The notes beneath the pieces were generated by a model. That model saw only the letters and a program-made list of their open reading frames with translations, was not told the origin of the DNA and ran no database searches. Below are positions 24,384-32,617 of a stretch of DNA of 64,000 bases, piece by piece. The stretch comes from Pseudoflavonifractor intestinihominis (GTDB lineage: Bacteria > Bacillota > Clostridia > Oscillospirales > Oscillospiraceae): NCBI RefSeq assembly GCF_040096055.1, contig NZ_JBBMFK010000001.1, positions 217,838 to 281,837 of the forward strand. Reading direction: 5' to 3'. A program made the translations under genes and the position numbers. Positions within the stretch are counted from its first letter, which is position 1. The number at the start of each line of letters is the position of its first letter.

Positions 24384-25772
24384 TTGAAATGGAAACAACG
24401 GGCCGGGGGCCACCGCATGGGCACCATGTGGCGGCTGTCCTGGCCCGCGATCATGGAACAGATCCTGGCCACCATGGTCAGCTATGTGGACACCGCCATG
24501 GTGGGTGCCCTGGGCGCGGGGGGCACGGCGGCGGTGTCGGTGAACGCGGCATCCATCTGGCTCATCAACGGCATCCTGGCCGGCGTGGGCGTGGGCTTTT
24601 CCGTTCAGGTGTCCCACGCGGTGGGCGCCGGGGATGACAATCGGGTGCGGCAGGTGCTGCGGCAGAGCGTGCTGGGCGCCTTTGCCTGCGGGCTGATTGC
24701 CCTGGCGGTGTATCAGCTGCTGGCCGGGTTCATCCCCCTGTGGCTGGGGGCCAAGCCCGACGTGTACCCCGCCGCCGTGGCCTATCTGCGGTGCTACACC
24801 GCCGCTCTGCCCTTTGCCTCGGCGGGCATTGTGTTCTCCGCGGTGCTGCGGTGCATGGGCAACAGCAAGGCCCCCCTCATCCTCAACACCCTGGCCAACC
24901 TGCTCAACATCGTGCTCAACTTCTTTCTCATCTACCCCACCCGCCCGGCAGAACTCTTTGGCCGGGCGGTCACCATCCCCGGCGCAGGGCTGGGGGCCGC
25001 GGGCGCGGCCATCGCCTCCGCCATCGCCCTCACCGCCTCGGGCGTGGCCATGGTGTGGGTGGCCCTGCGTCAGGGGGACCGGTACCGGGTGCGGCTGCGG
25101 GAGGGCCTGAGGCCCGACGGGCCCATCCTCCGCCGGGCGGCCATGCTGGGCCTGCCCTCCGCCGCCGAGCGGGCCACTGTGAACCTGGGCCAGATCGCCA
25201 TGACCGCCCTGGTGGCCCACCTGGGCACCGTGGCCCTGGCGGCCAATCAGATTGCCACCACCGCCGAGGGGCTGTGCTACCTGCCGGCCTACGGCATCTC
25301 CTACGCCGCCACCGCCCTTGTGGGCCAGTCGGTGGGGGAGGGCAGCCGGGAGGACGCCGAGGCCTACGGCACCCTGTCCGGCCTGCTGGGCTTCGGGCTG
25401 TGCGTGGGCACCGGCGTGCTCCTCTTCCTGCTGGCCGCGCCTCTGGCCGGGCTGTTCAACACCGACCAGGCCGTGGTGGATCAGGCCGCCATGGTGCTGC
25501 GCATCGTGTCGGTGGCTGAGCCCTTCTTTGCCGCCTCCATCGTGTTCACCGGCGCACTCCGGGGCGGACAGGACGTCCGCTTCCCCATGGTGGTCAGCCT
25601 GGTGTGCATGTGGGGCGTGCGTATCGCCCTGGCGCCTCTGCTGGTATTTAAATTCGGCATGGGACTGGAGGCGGTGTGGATCGCCATGGCCGTGGACCTG
25701 ATCCTCCGGGGCATCCTGTGTACCTTCCGGTGGCGCAGCGGCCGCTGGCGGAAATACTGCGGACTTGCATAA
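24384..25772 (+). CDS. MATE-family efflux transporter
   Basis: About 462 residues with twelve hydrophobic helices arranged as two similar halves. N-terminal half: LSWPAIMEQILATMVSYVDTAMVGALGAGGTAAVS; second half: LPSAAERATVNLGQIAMTALVAHLGTVALAANQIA. Typical of MATE antiporters that export drugs or metabolites with Na+ or H+. The start is TTG 24384 by reading frame; the in-frame ATG 24417 would remove eleven residues and is possible. A strong terminator follows four bases after the stop. Confidence 0.93.
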   Translation: MKWKQRAGGHRMGTMWRLSWPAIMEQILATMVSYVDTAMVGALGAGGTAAVSVNAASIWLINGILAGVGVGFSVQVSHAVGAGDDNRVRQVLRQSVLGAFACGLIALAVYQLLAGFIPLWLGAKPDVYPAAVAYLRCYTAALPFASAGIVFSAVLRCMGNSKAPLILNTLANLLNIVLNFFLIYPTRPAELFGRAVTIPGAGLGAAGAAIASAIALTASGVAMVWVALRQGDRYRVRLREGLRPDGPILRRAAMLGLPSAAERATVNLGQIAMTALVAHLGTVALAANQIATTAEGLCYLPAYGISYAATALVGQSVGEGSREDAEAYGTLSGLLGFGLCVGTGVLLFLLAAPLAGLFNTDQAVVDQAAMVLRIVSVAEPFFAASIVFTGALRGGQDVRFPMVVSLVCMWGVRIALAPLLVFKFGMGLEAVWIAMAVDLILRGILCTFRWRSGRWRKYCGLA

Positions 25773-25773
25773 G

Positions 25774-25820
25774 AAAAAACGGGTTTTGAACGCACATCTG
25801 CGCGTTCAAAACCCGTTTTT
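25774..25820. terminator. bidirectional terminator between MATE and RluA-type genes
   Basis: AAAAACGGGTTTTGAACGC and its complement around a short loop, A-run on one side and T-run on the other, ending two bases before the convergent gene's stop. Confidence 0.93.
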
Positions 25821-25821
25821 G

Positions 25822-26724
25822 TTATTCCTCCGGCACCAGAGCAGCCATATCCTGGGGGAGAGGTGCGGTAAAGGCCATGGGCCTGCCGGTGATGGGGTGG
25901 GTGAAGGCCAGCTCCGCCGCGTGGAGGGCGGGGCGGGGGATGAGGGAAGGGTCCTCGGTGCCGTAGAGAAAGTCCCCGGTGAGGGGGTGGCCCAGGTGGG
26001 CCATGTGGACCCGGATCTGGTGGGTGCGGCCCGTCTCCAGCGCCAGACGCACCAGGGAGCGGCCATTCCCGGTGCGCAGGGTCTGGTAATGGGTGACGGC
26101 ACGCTGGCCGTCTGGCCGCACGGTTCGGGCCAGCACGGAGCCCTCCAACCGGCCGATGGGGGCGTCGATGACGCCGGAGAGGGGCTCCGGCGTGCCCTCG
26201 CACACCGCCAGGTACACCCGGCGGAAGTTGGGAGTGTGGAGCTGCTCCTTGAGCACCTCCTGGGCGTGGCCGTGGAGGGCCACCAGCAGCAATCCGGAGG
26301 TGCCCCGGTCCAGCCGGTGGACCGGGTGGAAGTCCGCCAAAATTCCCTGTTTTTTGTAATAATCCATCAGAAAATTACCAATTGTATCGGAATAATGGCC
26401 TGGGCCTGGGTGGACGGCCACGCCGGGGGCCTTGTTGAGCACCAGCACGTCCTGGTCCCGGTACACGATGTCCAGGGGGCCGGGAGCGGGGACGATGGCG
26501 TCGGATACCTCCGTGTCCCCCACCACCACAGACAGCACCTGCCCTGCCCGCACCCGGTCCCCAACCATGGCCCGGACACCGTCCAGCAGGATGCCGTCCT
26601 CCAGCCACTTCACCCGCCGGATGACCGTCCCCGACAGGGCCAGGGGTCCCCGGAGCAGTTCGTCCACCTTCCAGCCGGTCTGCTCAGGGGTTACGGTGAG
26701 GTTGAGCCGCCGGGGGGAATCCAT
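25822..26724 (-). CDS. RluA-family pseudouridine synthase
   Basis: About 300 residues. An S4-like N-terminal RNA-binding segment is followed by the catalytic motif HRLDRGTSGLLLVA (catalytic Asp), then RRVYLAVCEG and the ETGRTHQIRVHMAHLGHP motif. It isomerises uridine to pseudouridine in rRNA or tRNA (RluC/RluD-like); the exact site is not readable. ATG 26724 chosen; GTG 26736 overlaps the stop of the upstream membrane protein gene and is the alternative. It is probably the last gene of the operon starting at 27621. Confidence 0.93.
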   Translation of the reverse strand: MDSPRRLNLTVTPEQTGWKVDELLRGPLALSGTVIRRVKWLEDGILLDGVRAMVGDRVRAGQVLSVVVGDTEVSDAIVPAPGPLDIVYRDQDVLVLNKAPGVAVHPGPGHYSDTIGNFLMDYYKKQGILADFHPVHRLDRGTSGLLLVALHGHAQEVLKEQLHTPNFRRVYLAVCEGTPEPLSGVIDAPIGRLEGSVLARTVRPDGQRAVTHYQTLRTGNGRSLVRLALETGRTHQIRVHMAHLGHPLTGDFLYGTEDPSLIPRPALHAAELAFTHPITGRPMAFTAPLPQDMAALVPEE

Positions 26725-26732
26725 ACCGCCGC

Positions 26733-27200
26733 TCACAGCTTGTGGTTGTAGTAGGCCACGGAGGAGAGGAACACCACGAAAAACACCGCGGCGGTGGCGA
26801 TAAGGGTGAGGAACACGGCGAAGTTCACTGCAATGGACACCATCATGGCCACGTAAATGAGTATGATGAGCACCAGCGCGGTGAGGGAGACAGCCCGGCG
26901 GGTCACCTCGTGGCCCCGCTCATCGGTCTCCTTGATCTCGGAGGCCCGCAGCTTCTTGGGGTCCTTCATGGTGCGGCGGGTACCGATAAGCCCCGCCACG
27001 CCGCAGACGGCGATGCCGGTGCCGAAGCCGCCGTAGAAGCCCATGGCCATGTCGGGCAGGGGCGCTTCCATGTAGGCCAGAATAAAGCCCGCGCAGGCGG
27101 CGGCCAGGCCCAGGACGATGCACAGCCCAAAGAGCCAGCACCGGCGGCGGAGCACCTCCAGATAGTCGCCGTGGCCGGCGGAAAAGAGACGAAGGATCAT
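26733..27200 (-). CDS. small multi-pass membrane protein of unknown function
   Basis: 155 residues. Four hydrophobic segments are visible (about 21-45, 51-68, 100-120 and 124-148) separated by a charged cytoplasmic loop (RRTMKDPKKLRASEIKETDERGHE). ATG 27200 follows GGAGG; the longer upstream frame has no support. It lies between a small HTH regulator with its membrane-protein partner and an RNA-modification gene. No family recognised with certainty; similar membrane proteins often accompany short XRE regulators in Clostridia. Confidence 0.75.
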   Translation of the reverse strand: MILRLFSAGHGDYLEVLRRRCWLFGLCIVLGLAAACAGFILAYMEAPLPDMAMGFYGGFGTGIAVCGVAGLIGTRRTMKDPKKLRASEIKETDERGHEVTRRAVSLTALVLIILIYVAMMVSIAVNFAVFLTLIATAAVFFVVFLSSVAYYNHKL

Positions 27201-27202
27201 GG

Positions 27203-27421
27203 TCAAAACCTCCTTAAAATGTTGGCTTTCCAGACGCGGAGCGGGCGGGCCAGGGGGGAGAACAGGAAGAGCCCCACAAGGCCCAGGGCTGCCCCCGCGC
27301 CGCACAGAAAGGCACAGGCTCCGCCGGGCAGCAGGGACAGGCGTCCGGCGGCGGTTCCGGCGCAGAACAGCAGGACGCCAAACCGGAACAGAGGGGGCAG
27401 GGGATGTCTGGGCCGGTTCAT
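27203..27421 (-). CDS. 72-residue predicted membrane protein
   Basis: Two hydrophobic stretches (about 10-28 and 34-55), starting with ATG overlapping the HTH gene's stop (ATGA) and ending two bases before the start of the next gene; its 3' end contains that gene's GGAGG. The tight spacing on both sides supports it as a real, translationally coupled gene. Function unknown. Confidence 0.65.
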   Translation of the reverse strand: MNRPRHPLPPLFRFGVLLFCAGTAAGRLSLLPGGACAFLCGAGAALGLVGLFLFSPLARPLRVWKANILRRF

Positions 27422-27621
27422 GTCTCATCCTCCTCAAACAGAAACAGCTCTTCAATGGTCAGGTGGAAATATCGGGCCAGCTTGTGGGCCAGCAGCAGGG
27501 AGGCGTTGTACCGCCCGTTCTCCAGGGAGATGATGGTCTGCCGGGTGACCCCCACGGCCTCGGCCAGCTCCTCCTGGGTGACGCGGCCTTCCTTCCTTAG
27601 CTGGGCGATGCGGTTCTTCAA
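27418..27621 (-). CDS. XRE/Cro-family small transcriptional regulator
   Basis: 67 residues, almost only a helix-turn-helix domain (LRKEGRVTQEELAEAVGVTRQTIISLENGRYNASLLLAHKLARYF), ending in an acidic tail. TTG 27621 is taken as the start because it begins the usual LKNRI... sequence and GGAGG lies upstream. It probably represses its own operon through palindromes at 27647-27683, which overlap the promoter -10. Confidence 0.9.
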   Translation of the reverse strand: MKNRIAQLRKEGRVTQEELAEAVGVTRQTIISLENGRYNASLLLAHKLARYFHLTIEELFLFEEDET

Positions 27622-27646
27622 GGCATACAGTCCTCCTTGTGAAAAA

Positions 27647-27683
27647 GTAAAGCTTGCTTTACGATAAAAGTATAGCATACTTT
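27647..27683 (-). promoter_or_regulatory. paired palindromic operators upstream of the XRE regulator
   Basis: Two near-perfect inverted repeats: GTAAAGC-TT-GCTTTAC (27647-27662) and AAAGTAT-AGC-ATACTTT (27667-27683). Both contain the half-site AGTA/GTAAAG. The second covers the -10 box, the first lies in the initially transcribed region. This arrangement fits autorepression. Confidence 0.65.
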
Positions 27684-27696
27684 ACATGGAAGTCAA
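27669..27696 (-). promoter_or_regulatory. sigma-A promoter of the XRE-membrane protein-RluA operon
   Basis: Minus-strand TTGACT and TATACT with 16-bp spacing; transcription would begin at about 27662, within the first palindrome. Confidence 0.8.
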
Positions 27697-27744
27697 GGGG
27701 AAATGGAAAAAATTCCGTTGTCCGGAAAATTCACATTTCCGGCC

Positions 27745-27773
27745 TTGAGTGAGGGGGGCAGAGAGGGTATAAT
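27745..27773 (+). promoter_or_regulatory. sigma-A promoter of hemW
   Basis: TTGAGT and TATAAT with 17-bp spacing, about 37 bases before the hemW start. Confidence 0.8.
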
Positions 27774-27809
27774 ACCTAATTTAGAAACCAAGGAACGAGG
27801 TGCCCCTCT

Positions 27810-29039
27810 ATGACGGAAAAGCTGGGTATTTACATCCATATCCCCTTCTGCCGCAGCAAGTGCGACTACTGCGACTTCTACTCCCTGGCGGGGAAGGAGG
27901 ACCGGATGGACGACTACCAGAAGGCCCTGCTGGCCCACATCAAGGAGACGGCGCCCTTTGCCAAGGGATATCAGGTGGACACCATCTATTTCGGCGGCGG
28001 CACCCCCAGCTTCTACGGGGAGAAGCGGATCGCCGAGCTGGTGCGGGCGGTGAAGAAGCGGTTTGACGTGAGCCGGGAGGCCGAGGTGACCATGGAGGCC
28101 AACCCGGACAGCGTGGACGCAAAGATGCTGCGGCGCCTCCGCCGGGCCGGGGTGAACCGGATCTCCCTGGGGGCCCAGACCGCCTGCGACCAGGAGCTGC
28201 GGGCCATTCACCGGCCCCACACCTTTGAGCAGACCTGCCAGGCGGTGGCCGCCGTCCGGGAGGCCAAGATCAAAAACCTGTCCCTGGACCTGATCTACGG
28301 CCTGCCCGGCCAGGACATGGCCTCCTGGCAGGAGAGCGTGGAGCAGATTCTGGCCCTGAAGCCGGAGCACCTGTCCTGCTACGGGCTGAAGGTGGAGGAG
28401 GGCACCCCCCTCTGGCAGCGGGTGTCCCGGGGCGAGGTGCTGCCCGACGACGATACCCAGGCGGACATGTACCTGTGGATGGTGGACCGGCTGGAACAGG
28501 CGGGATACCGGCAGTATGAGATCTCCAACTTCGCCCAGTGCGGCTACCAGTCCCGGCACAACCTGAAGTACTGGATGGGCAAGCCCTACCTGGGCCTGGG
28601 CCCCGGCGCCCACTCCGACTTCGGCGGCCGGCGCTACTCCTTTATCAAGGACCTGGACGGCTACATCTCCGGCGTGCTGGAGGGGGGCGCGGTCATCGAC
28701 GAGTCCGAGCTCATCCCCAAGCGGGAGCGGGGCGGCGAATACCTGATGCTCCGCATGCGCACCACCCGGGGCATTGAGGAGTGGGAGTACCGCAGGCAGT
28801 ATTACATGAACTTCGAGCCCATCGAGCAGAAGCTGGCCGAGTTTGAGCACCACGGCTGGGCCGCACGGCAGGATACCCGCTGGCATTTCACCCCCCAGGG
28901 CTTTCTCATCTCCAACCAGCTCATCGGCGAGCTTCTGGAGGTCCAGGAGAAGGCGGCGCTCTCCGAGCTGCTGCCCAAGGCCAGGGCGGCCTTCGGGAAG
29001 AAAAAGCCGGGGGACGAGGGGAAAAAGCCGGAGAACTGA
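27810..29039 (+). CDS. hemW: radical SAM protein HemW (heme chaperone-like, CPO family)
   Basis: 409 residues. Radical SAM motif CRSKCDYCDF near residue 14, typical IHIPFC lead-in, YFGGGTPS, the NLGAQ-like segment RISLGAQT, the LIYGLPGQ motif and a C-terminal HemN-like domain. HemW proteins bind heme and deliver it to respiratory proteins; they resemble, but are not, coproporphyrinogen dehydrogenase. In rpoE/dnaK regions of Firmicutes hemW usually sits next to lepA; here its neighbours differ. Confidence 0.94.
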   Translation: MTEKLGIYIHIPFCRSKCDYCDFYSLAGKEDRMDDYQKALLAHIKETAPFAKGYQVDTIYFGGGTPSFYGEKRIAELVRAVKKRFDVSREAEVTMEANPDSVDAKMLRRLRRAGVNRISLGAQTACDQELRAIHRPHTFEQTCQAVAAVREAKIKNLSLDLIYGLPGQDMASWQESVEQILALKPEHLSCYGLKVEEGTPLWQRVSRGEVLPDDDTQADMYLWMVDRLEQAGYRQYEISNFAQCGYQSRHNLKYWMGKPYLGLGPGAHSDFGGRRYSFIKDLDGYISGVLEGGAVIDESELIPKRERGGEYLMLRMRTTRGIEEWEYRRQYYMNFEPIEQKLAEFEHHGWAARQDTRWHFTPQGFLISNQLIGELLEVQEKAALSELLPKARAAFGKKKPGDEGKKPEN

Positions 29040-29073
29040 CGAAAGAATTCTGGTATTACCAGGAGATAGCCTG

Positions 29074-29102
29074 TTTACAATAGAGAAAGATTATGTTAAC
29101 AT
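29074..29102 (+). promoter_or_regulatory. promoter of the phosphodiester glycosidase gene, overlapped by a palindrome
   Basis: TTTACA and TAACAT with 17-bp spacing. The -10 box lies inside a perfect 14-bp palindrome TTATGTTAACATAA (29091-29104), a likely repressor site. Confidence 0.55.
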
Positions 29103-29158
29103 AATGGGACATAAGTCCAACCAATGCAGCGCGTAACCACGCATGACAGGAGGAGAGC

Positions 29159-32100
29159 ATGAAGCCAATTTTCAGACGCACCATTGCCCTGGCGCTGGCC
29201 GCCGCCCTGGGACTTGCCCCGGCGGCGTGGGCCTCCGAGGCGCTGGGACACGACATACAGACCGGGACGGTGAACCTGTCCGCAGGCACTGAGCTGACGC
29301 ACCAGATCTTCTGGAGCGATACATACTCGGATCTGCGGACCGAGCGGTATTTCACCTACACGCCCAACAAGAACGTGACCCCCGTGGTGGCCTACGGCGA
29401 CAAGGTCACCAGCCGGGAGACCCTCACCACCATGGCCCAGCGGCTGGAGGGCGAGGGCAAGCGGCTGGTGGGCGGCATCAACGGCGACCTGTACGTGATG
29501 GCCACCGGCGAGCCCCTGGGCACGGTCATCACCGACGGCGTGCTCCGCTCCGTGCCCGGCACCAACAACCAGGGCTACTACGCCATCGGCTTCCGCAGCG
29601 ACGGCACCGCCTTCATCGGCAAGCCCGACCTGACGGTGACCGCCACCTTCCACAACACCACCTTCCAGGTGACCGGCGGCATCAACAAGGTCCGGCTCAG
29701 CGACGGCATGGTCCTCTTTACCGACGACTTCGGCGCCACCACCCAGAACACCCAGCCCGGCGTGGATGTGATCCTGACCCCGGTGCTGGACGACGTGGGG
29801 GAGAGCGTCAACGTGGACCTGGACGTGTCCAAGCAGAGCCAGGAGGCGGCGGAGGACAGCACTTCCGCCTCCAGCGGTGAGGACATCACCGGCTCCGAGG
29901 ACCTGACCGGCGGGTCCCACACCGGCAACGAGGCAGACCCGGCCAAGGAGGTCAAGGGCACCCTGACCCAGAGCAGCGAGTTCATGATCGGCAGCCGTGT
30001 GACCTACAGGGTGGAGCAGGTGCTGGAGTCCACCGGCTCCATCGCCATCCCTGAGGGCAAGGTGGTCCTGTCCATCAACAACCAGGCCAATTCCTACTGG
30101 CTGTCCAACGTGAAGAGCCTCAAGGCGGGCGACCTGATCGACATCGACGTGACCACCACCGACAACATCTGGCAGGAGGCCGACCAGGCCATGGGCGGAC
30201 TGTACAAGCTGGTCACCGCCGGCAAGGTGGAGAGCGGCCTGCCCTCCGGCCAGACGGCCTACACCGCCGTGGGCGTGAAGTCCGACGGCACCGTGATCTT
30301 CTACACCATTGACGGCAAGCAGCCCGGGTACAGCGTGGGCGCCAGCCTGACCCAGGTGGCCATGCGCCTGGTGGAGCTGGGCTGTGTGGACGCCATCAGC
30401 CTGGACGGCGGCGGCTCCACCACCATCGGCGCCACCGCCCCCAACGGGGACAAGCTGGGGGTGCTCAACAAGCCCTCCGACGGCAGCCAGCGGGCCAACA
30501 GCGTGGCCCTCTTCCTGGCCACCGACCTGAAGCCCACCGGAGAGCTGGGCAGCTTCTATGTGACCCCCAGCGAGGCGCTGGTTCTCTCGGGGGCCCAGGT
30601 GCAGCTCACCGCCACCCCTGTGGACACCTCCTACTATGCTATGAGCACCTCCGTGCCCGTCACCTGGTCCATCCGCAACGGGGACGGCTCGGTGGACACC
30701 AACGGCCTCTTCACCGCCGGCAGTGAGAGCGGCACCACCCAGGTCACCGCCGCCAGCGGCACGGCCAGCGGGTACACCACCATGACCGTGGTGAAGAAGC
30801 CGGACAAGATTACCATCTCCAGTGAGGCCAGCGGCGCGGCCGTCACCTCGGTCAACCTGGAGCCGGGCGGCACCCTTGACCTGAAGGCCAGCGCCGTCTA
30901 CCGCACCCTGGCCCTCACCGCCCAGGACACCTGCTTCACCTGGACCCTGGACCCGGCGGTGGGCACGGTGGACGCCAACGGCGTCATCACCGCCGGCGAC
31001 AAGACCGCCAGCGGCAGCCTGACCGTGTCGGCGGGGGGCACCACCGTGACCATCCCGGTCACCGTGGCGGGCCATGTGAAGATCCTGGAGACCTTTGAAA
31101 AGAGCATTGCCTCCGTGGGCGGCACGGCGGCGGTCCAGCTCAGTCAGGAGACCGCCTCCGACTACGTCCACAGCGGCAGCGCCAGCCTTCGGGTGGCCTA
31201 CGACGCCAAGACCGCCGGCACCGCCAGCCTGACCACCACCCTGACCATCGCCGAGGGGGAGAAGCGGCTCAACCTGTGGATCTACGGCGACGGCTCGGGC
31301 AACAGCCTCACCGCCACCATCGCCGACCTCCAGGGCGCCACCAGCGAGGTGGCCCTCACCAGCCTGAACTTCACCGGCTGGAAGTACGTCTCGGCTCAGC
31401 TGCCCGCCAACGCCGCCGCCATCCGGTCCATCAACTTCATCTACGGCGGCGGGGAGAGCACCGGCGGCACGGTGTACCTGGACCAGCTCACCACCTCCAA
31501 CGAGGCCATCCAGGACACCACCAGCCCCACTGTGTCGGTGAACCTGTCCGGCGGCATTACCGCCGTGGTGTCCGACGACGTGGACAAGCAGTTCGACAAG
31601 AGCCAGATCACCCTGACCTATGACGGCAAGACCATGGACTTCACCTGGAATGCCGCCAACTCCACCCTGACGGCCACCCTGCCCGCTGCCGACAACGGCC
31701 TCCACCGCGTGACGGTCACTGTGTCCGACGCGTCGGGCAACCTGGGCCGGGGCAGCGCCACCCAGAGCGCCGCGGGGACCGCCACCTCCGCCTTCACCGA
31801 CACCCAGGGCCACTGGGCCGCCAGCTACGCCGATTACCTCTACCAGCGGGGCATCACCACCGGCGTGCCCAATGAGGCCGACGGCACCCTCCAGTTCCAG
31901 CCCGACCGGACCATCACCAGAGGGGAGTTCTTCGCCATGGTGGCCCGCTGGCTGGGGGTGGACATGAGCCAGTACAGCGATGTGACGCTGCCCTTTGTGG
32001 ACGCGGCCCAGATCCCCGACTGGGCCCTGGCCGGGGTCAAGACCATGTACGCCCTGGGGTATCTGAAGGGGAGCAGCGACGGCGCGGGCAACCTGAGCGC

Positions 32101-32341
32101 CAACGCCGCCGCCACCATCAGCCGGGCCGAGGCCATGACCATTCTGGGCCGGGTCCAGGCCCAGGGGTACGCCCAGGCCGAGCTCACCTTTGACGACGCC
32201 GCCAGCGTGCCCGACTGGTCCCTGGCCTACGTCAAGACCCTGGTGGCCCAGGGGGTCATCAGCGGCTATGAGAACAAGATCATGCCCTCCGACCCGCTCC
32301 GCCGGGGCGAAGTGGCCAAGATGCTCTTTACCATGACCTGA
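29159..32341 (+). CDS. large exported phosphodiester glycosidase (NAGPA/DUF2233) protein with SLH domains
   Basis: A 1060-residue surface protein. A signal peptide ends near residue 26 (LAPAAWASEA). A phosphodiester glycosidase (NAGPA-type) domain spans about 75-460, split by an insert rich in Ser, Glu and Gly (about 230-270); key motifs are GGINGDLYVMATGEPLG near 105 and the catalytic-loop-like DAISLDGGGSTTI near 415. Then come Ig-like/BIG segments, a jelly-roll-like region (about 640-790), another Ig-like part, and three C-terminal SLH repeats (about 880-1060). Related domains remove GlcNAc from phosphodiester-linked sugars, so a wall teichoic acid or capsule substrate is plausible. AGGAGGAG precedes the ATG. 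Confidence 0.88.
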   Translation: MKPIFRRTIALALAAALGLAPAAWASEALGHDIQTGTVNLSAGTELTHQIFWSDTYSDLRTERYFTYTPNKNVTPVVAYGDKVTSRETLTTMAQRLEGEGKRLVGGINGDLYVMATGEPLGTVITDGVLRSVPGTNNQGYYAIGFRSDGTAFIGKPDLTVTATFHNTTFQVTGGINKVRLSDGMVLFTDDFGATTQNTQPGVDVILTPVLDDVGESVNVDLDVSKQSQEAAEDSTSASSGEDITGSEDLTGGSHTGNEADPAKEVKGTLTQSSEFMIGSRVTYRVEQVLESTGSIAIPEGKVVLSINNQANSYWLSNVKSLKAGDLIDIDVTTTDNIWQEADQAMGGLYKLVTAGKVESGLPSGQTAYTAVGVKSDGTVIFYTIDGKQPGYSVGASLTQVAMRLVELGCVDAISLDGGGSTTIGATAPNGDKLGVLNKPSDGSQRANSVALFLATDLKPTGELGSFYVTPSEALVLSGAQVQLTATPVDTSYYAMSTSVPVTWSIRNGDGSVDTNGLFTAGSESGTTQVTAASGTASGYTTMTVVKKPDKITISSEASGAAVTSVNLEPGGTLDLKASAVYRTLALTAQDTCFTWTLDPAVGTVDANGVITAGDKTASGSLTVSAGGTTVTIPVTVAGHVKILETFEKSIASVGGTAAVQLSQETASDYVHSGSASLRVAYDAKTAGTASLTTTLTIAEGEKRLNLWIYGDGSGNSLTATIADLQGATSEVALTSLNFTGWKYVSAQLPANAAAIRSINFIYGGGESTGGTVYLDQLTTSNEAIQDTTSPTVSVNLSGGITAVVSDDVDKQFDKSQITLTYDGKTMDFTWNAANSTLTATLPAADNGLHRVTVTVSDASGNLGRGSATQSAAGTATSAFTDTQGHWAASYADYLYQRGITTGVPNEADGTLQFQPDRTITRGEFFAMVARWLGVDMSQYSDVTLPFVDAAQIPDWALAGVKTMYALGYLKGSSDGAGNLSANAAATISRAEAMTILGRVQAQGYAQAELTFDDAASVPDWSLAYVKTLVAQGVISGYENKIMPSDPLRRGEVAKMLFTMT

Positions 32342-32376
32342 TCGCTCGGCAGCGGCCTATAGAGAATATGGGACCC

Positions 32377-32414
32377 CACGGCAGGAGGCAAAAACAGCCT
32401 CCTGCCGTGTTTTT
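32377..32414 (+). terminator. terminator of the glycosidase gene
   Basis: CACGGCAGGAGGC and complement with a seven-nt loop, followed by TTTTT. Confidence 0.93.
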
Positions 32415-32449
32415 CTGCCCCTTTCGCTTTTTGTCGGGCACGAATTATC

Positions 32450-32478
32450 TTGACAGGAATGGGCGGTGGCACTAAAAT
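32450..32478 (+). promoter_or_regulatory. sigma-A promoter of rny
   Basis: A consensus TTGACA and TAAAAT with 17-bp spacing; transcription would begin near 32485, giving a leader of about 133 nt. Confidence 0.88.
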
Positions 32479-32493
32479 AGACTAGGTATAGTT

Positions 32494-32526
32494 TTGAAAA
32501 GCAGCAGGGGGCGCTTTTCAATTTTT
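32494..32526 (+). terminator. intrinsic terminator/attenuator in the rny leader
   Basis: TTGAAAAGC pairs with GCTTTTCAA (nine bp, ten-nt loop) and is followed by TTTTT. It starts only about ten nt after the predicted transcription start, well before the coding region, so it could attenuate rny. Confidence 0.65.
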
Positions 32527-32617
32527 GTGCGGAATGGACAAGTAATTCCAGCTCCGCCGATGCCATGAAACAACTGACTTTATAAAATCAAGAAAGTAGG
32601 AGGTGTGTTCAGCCCTT

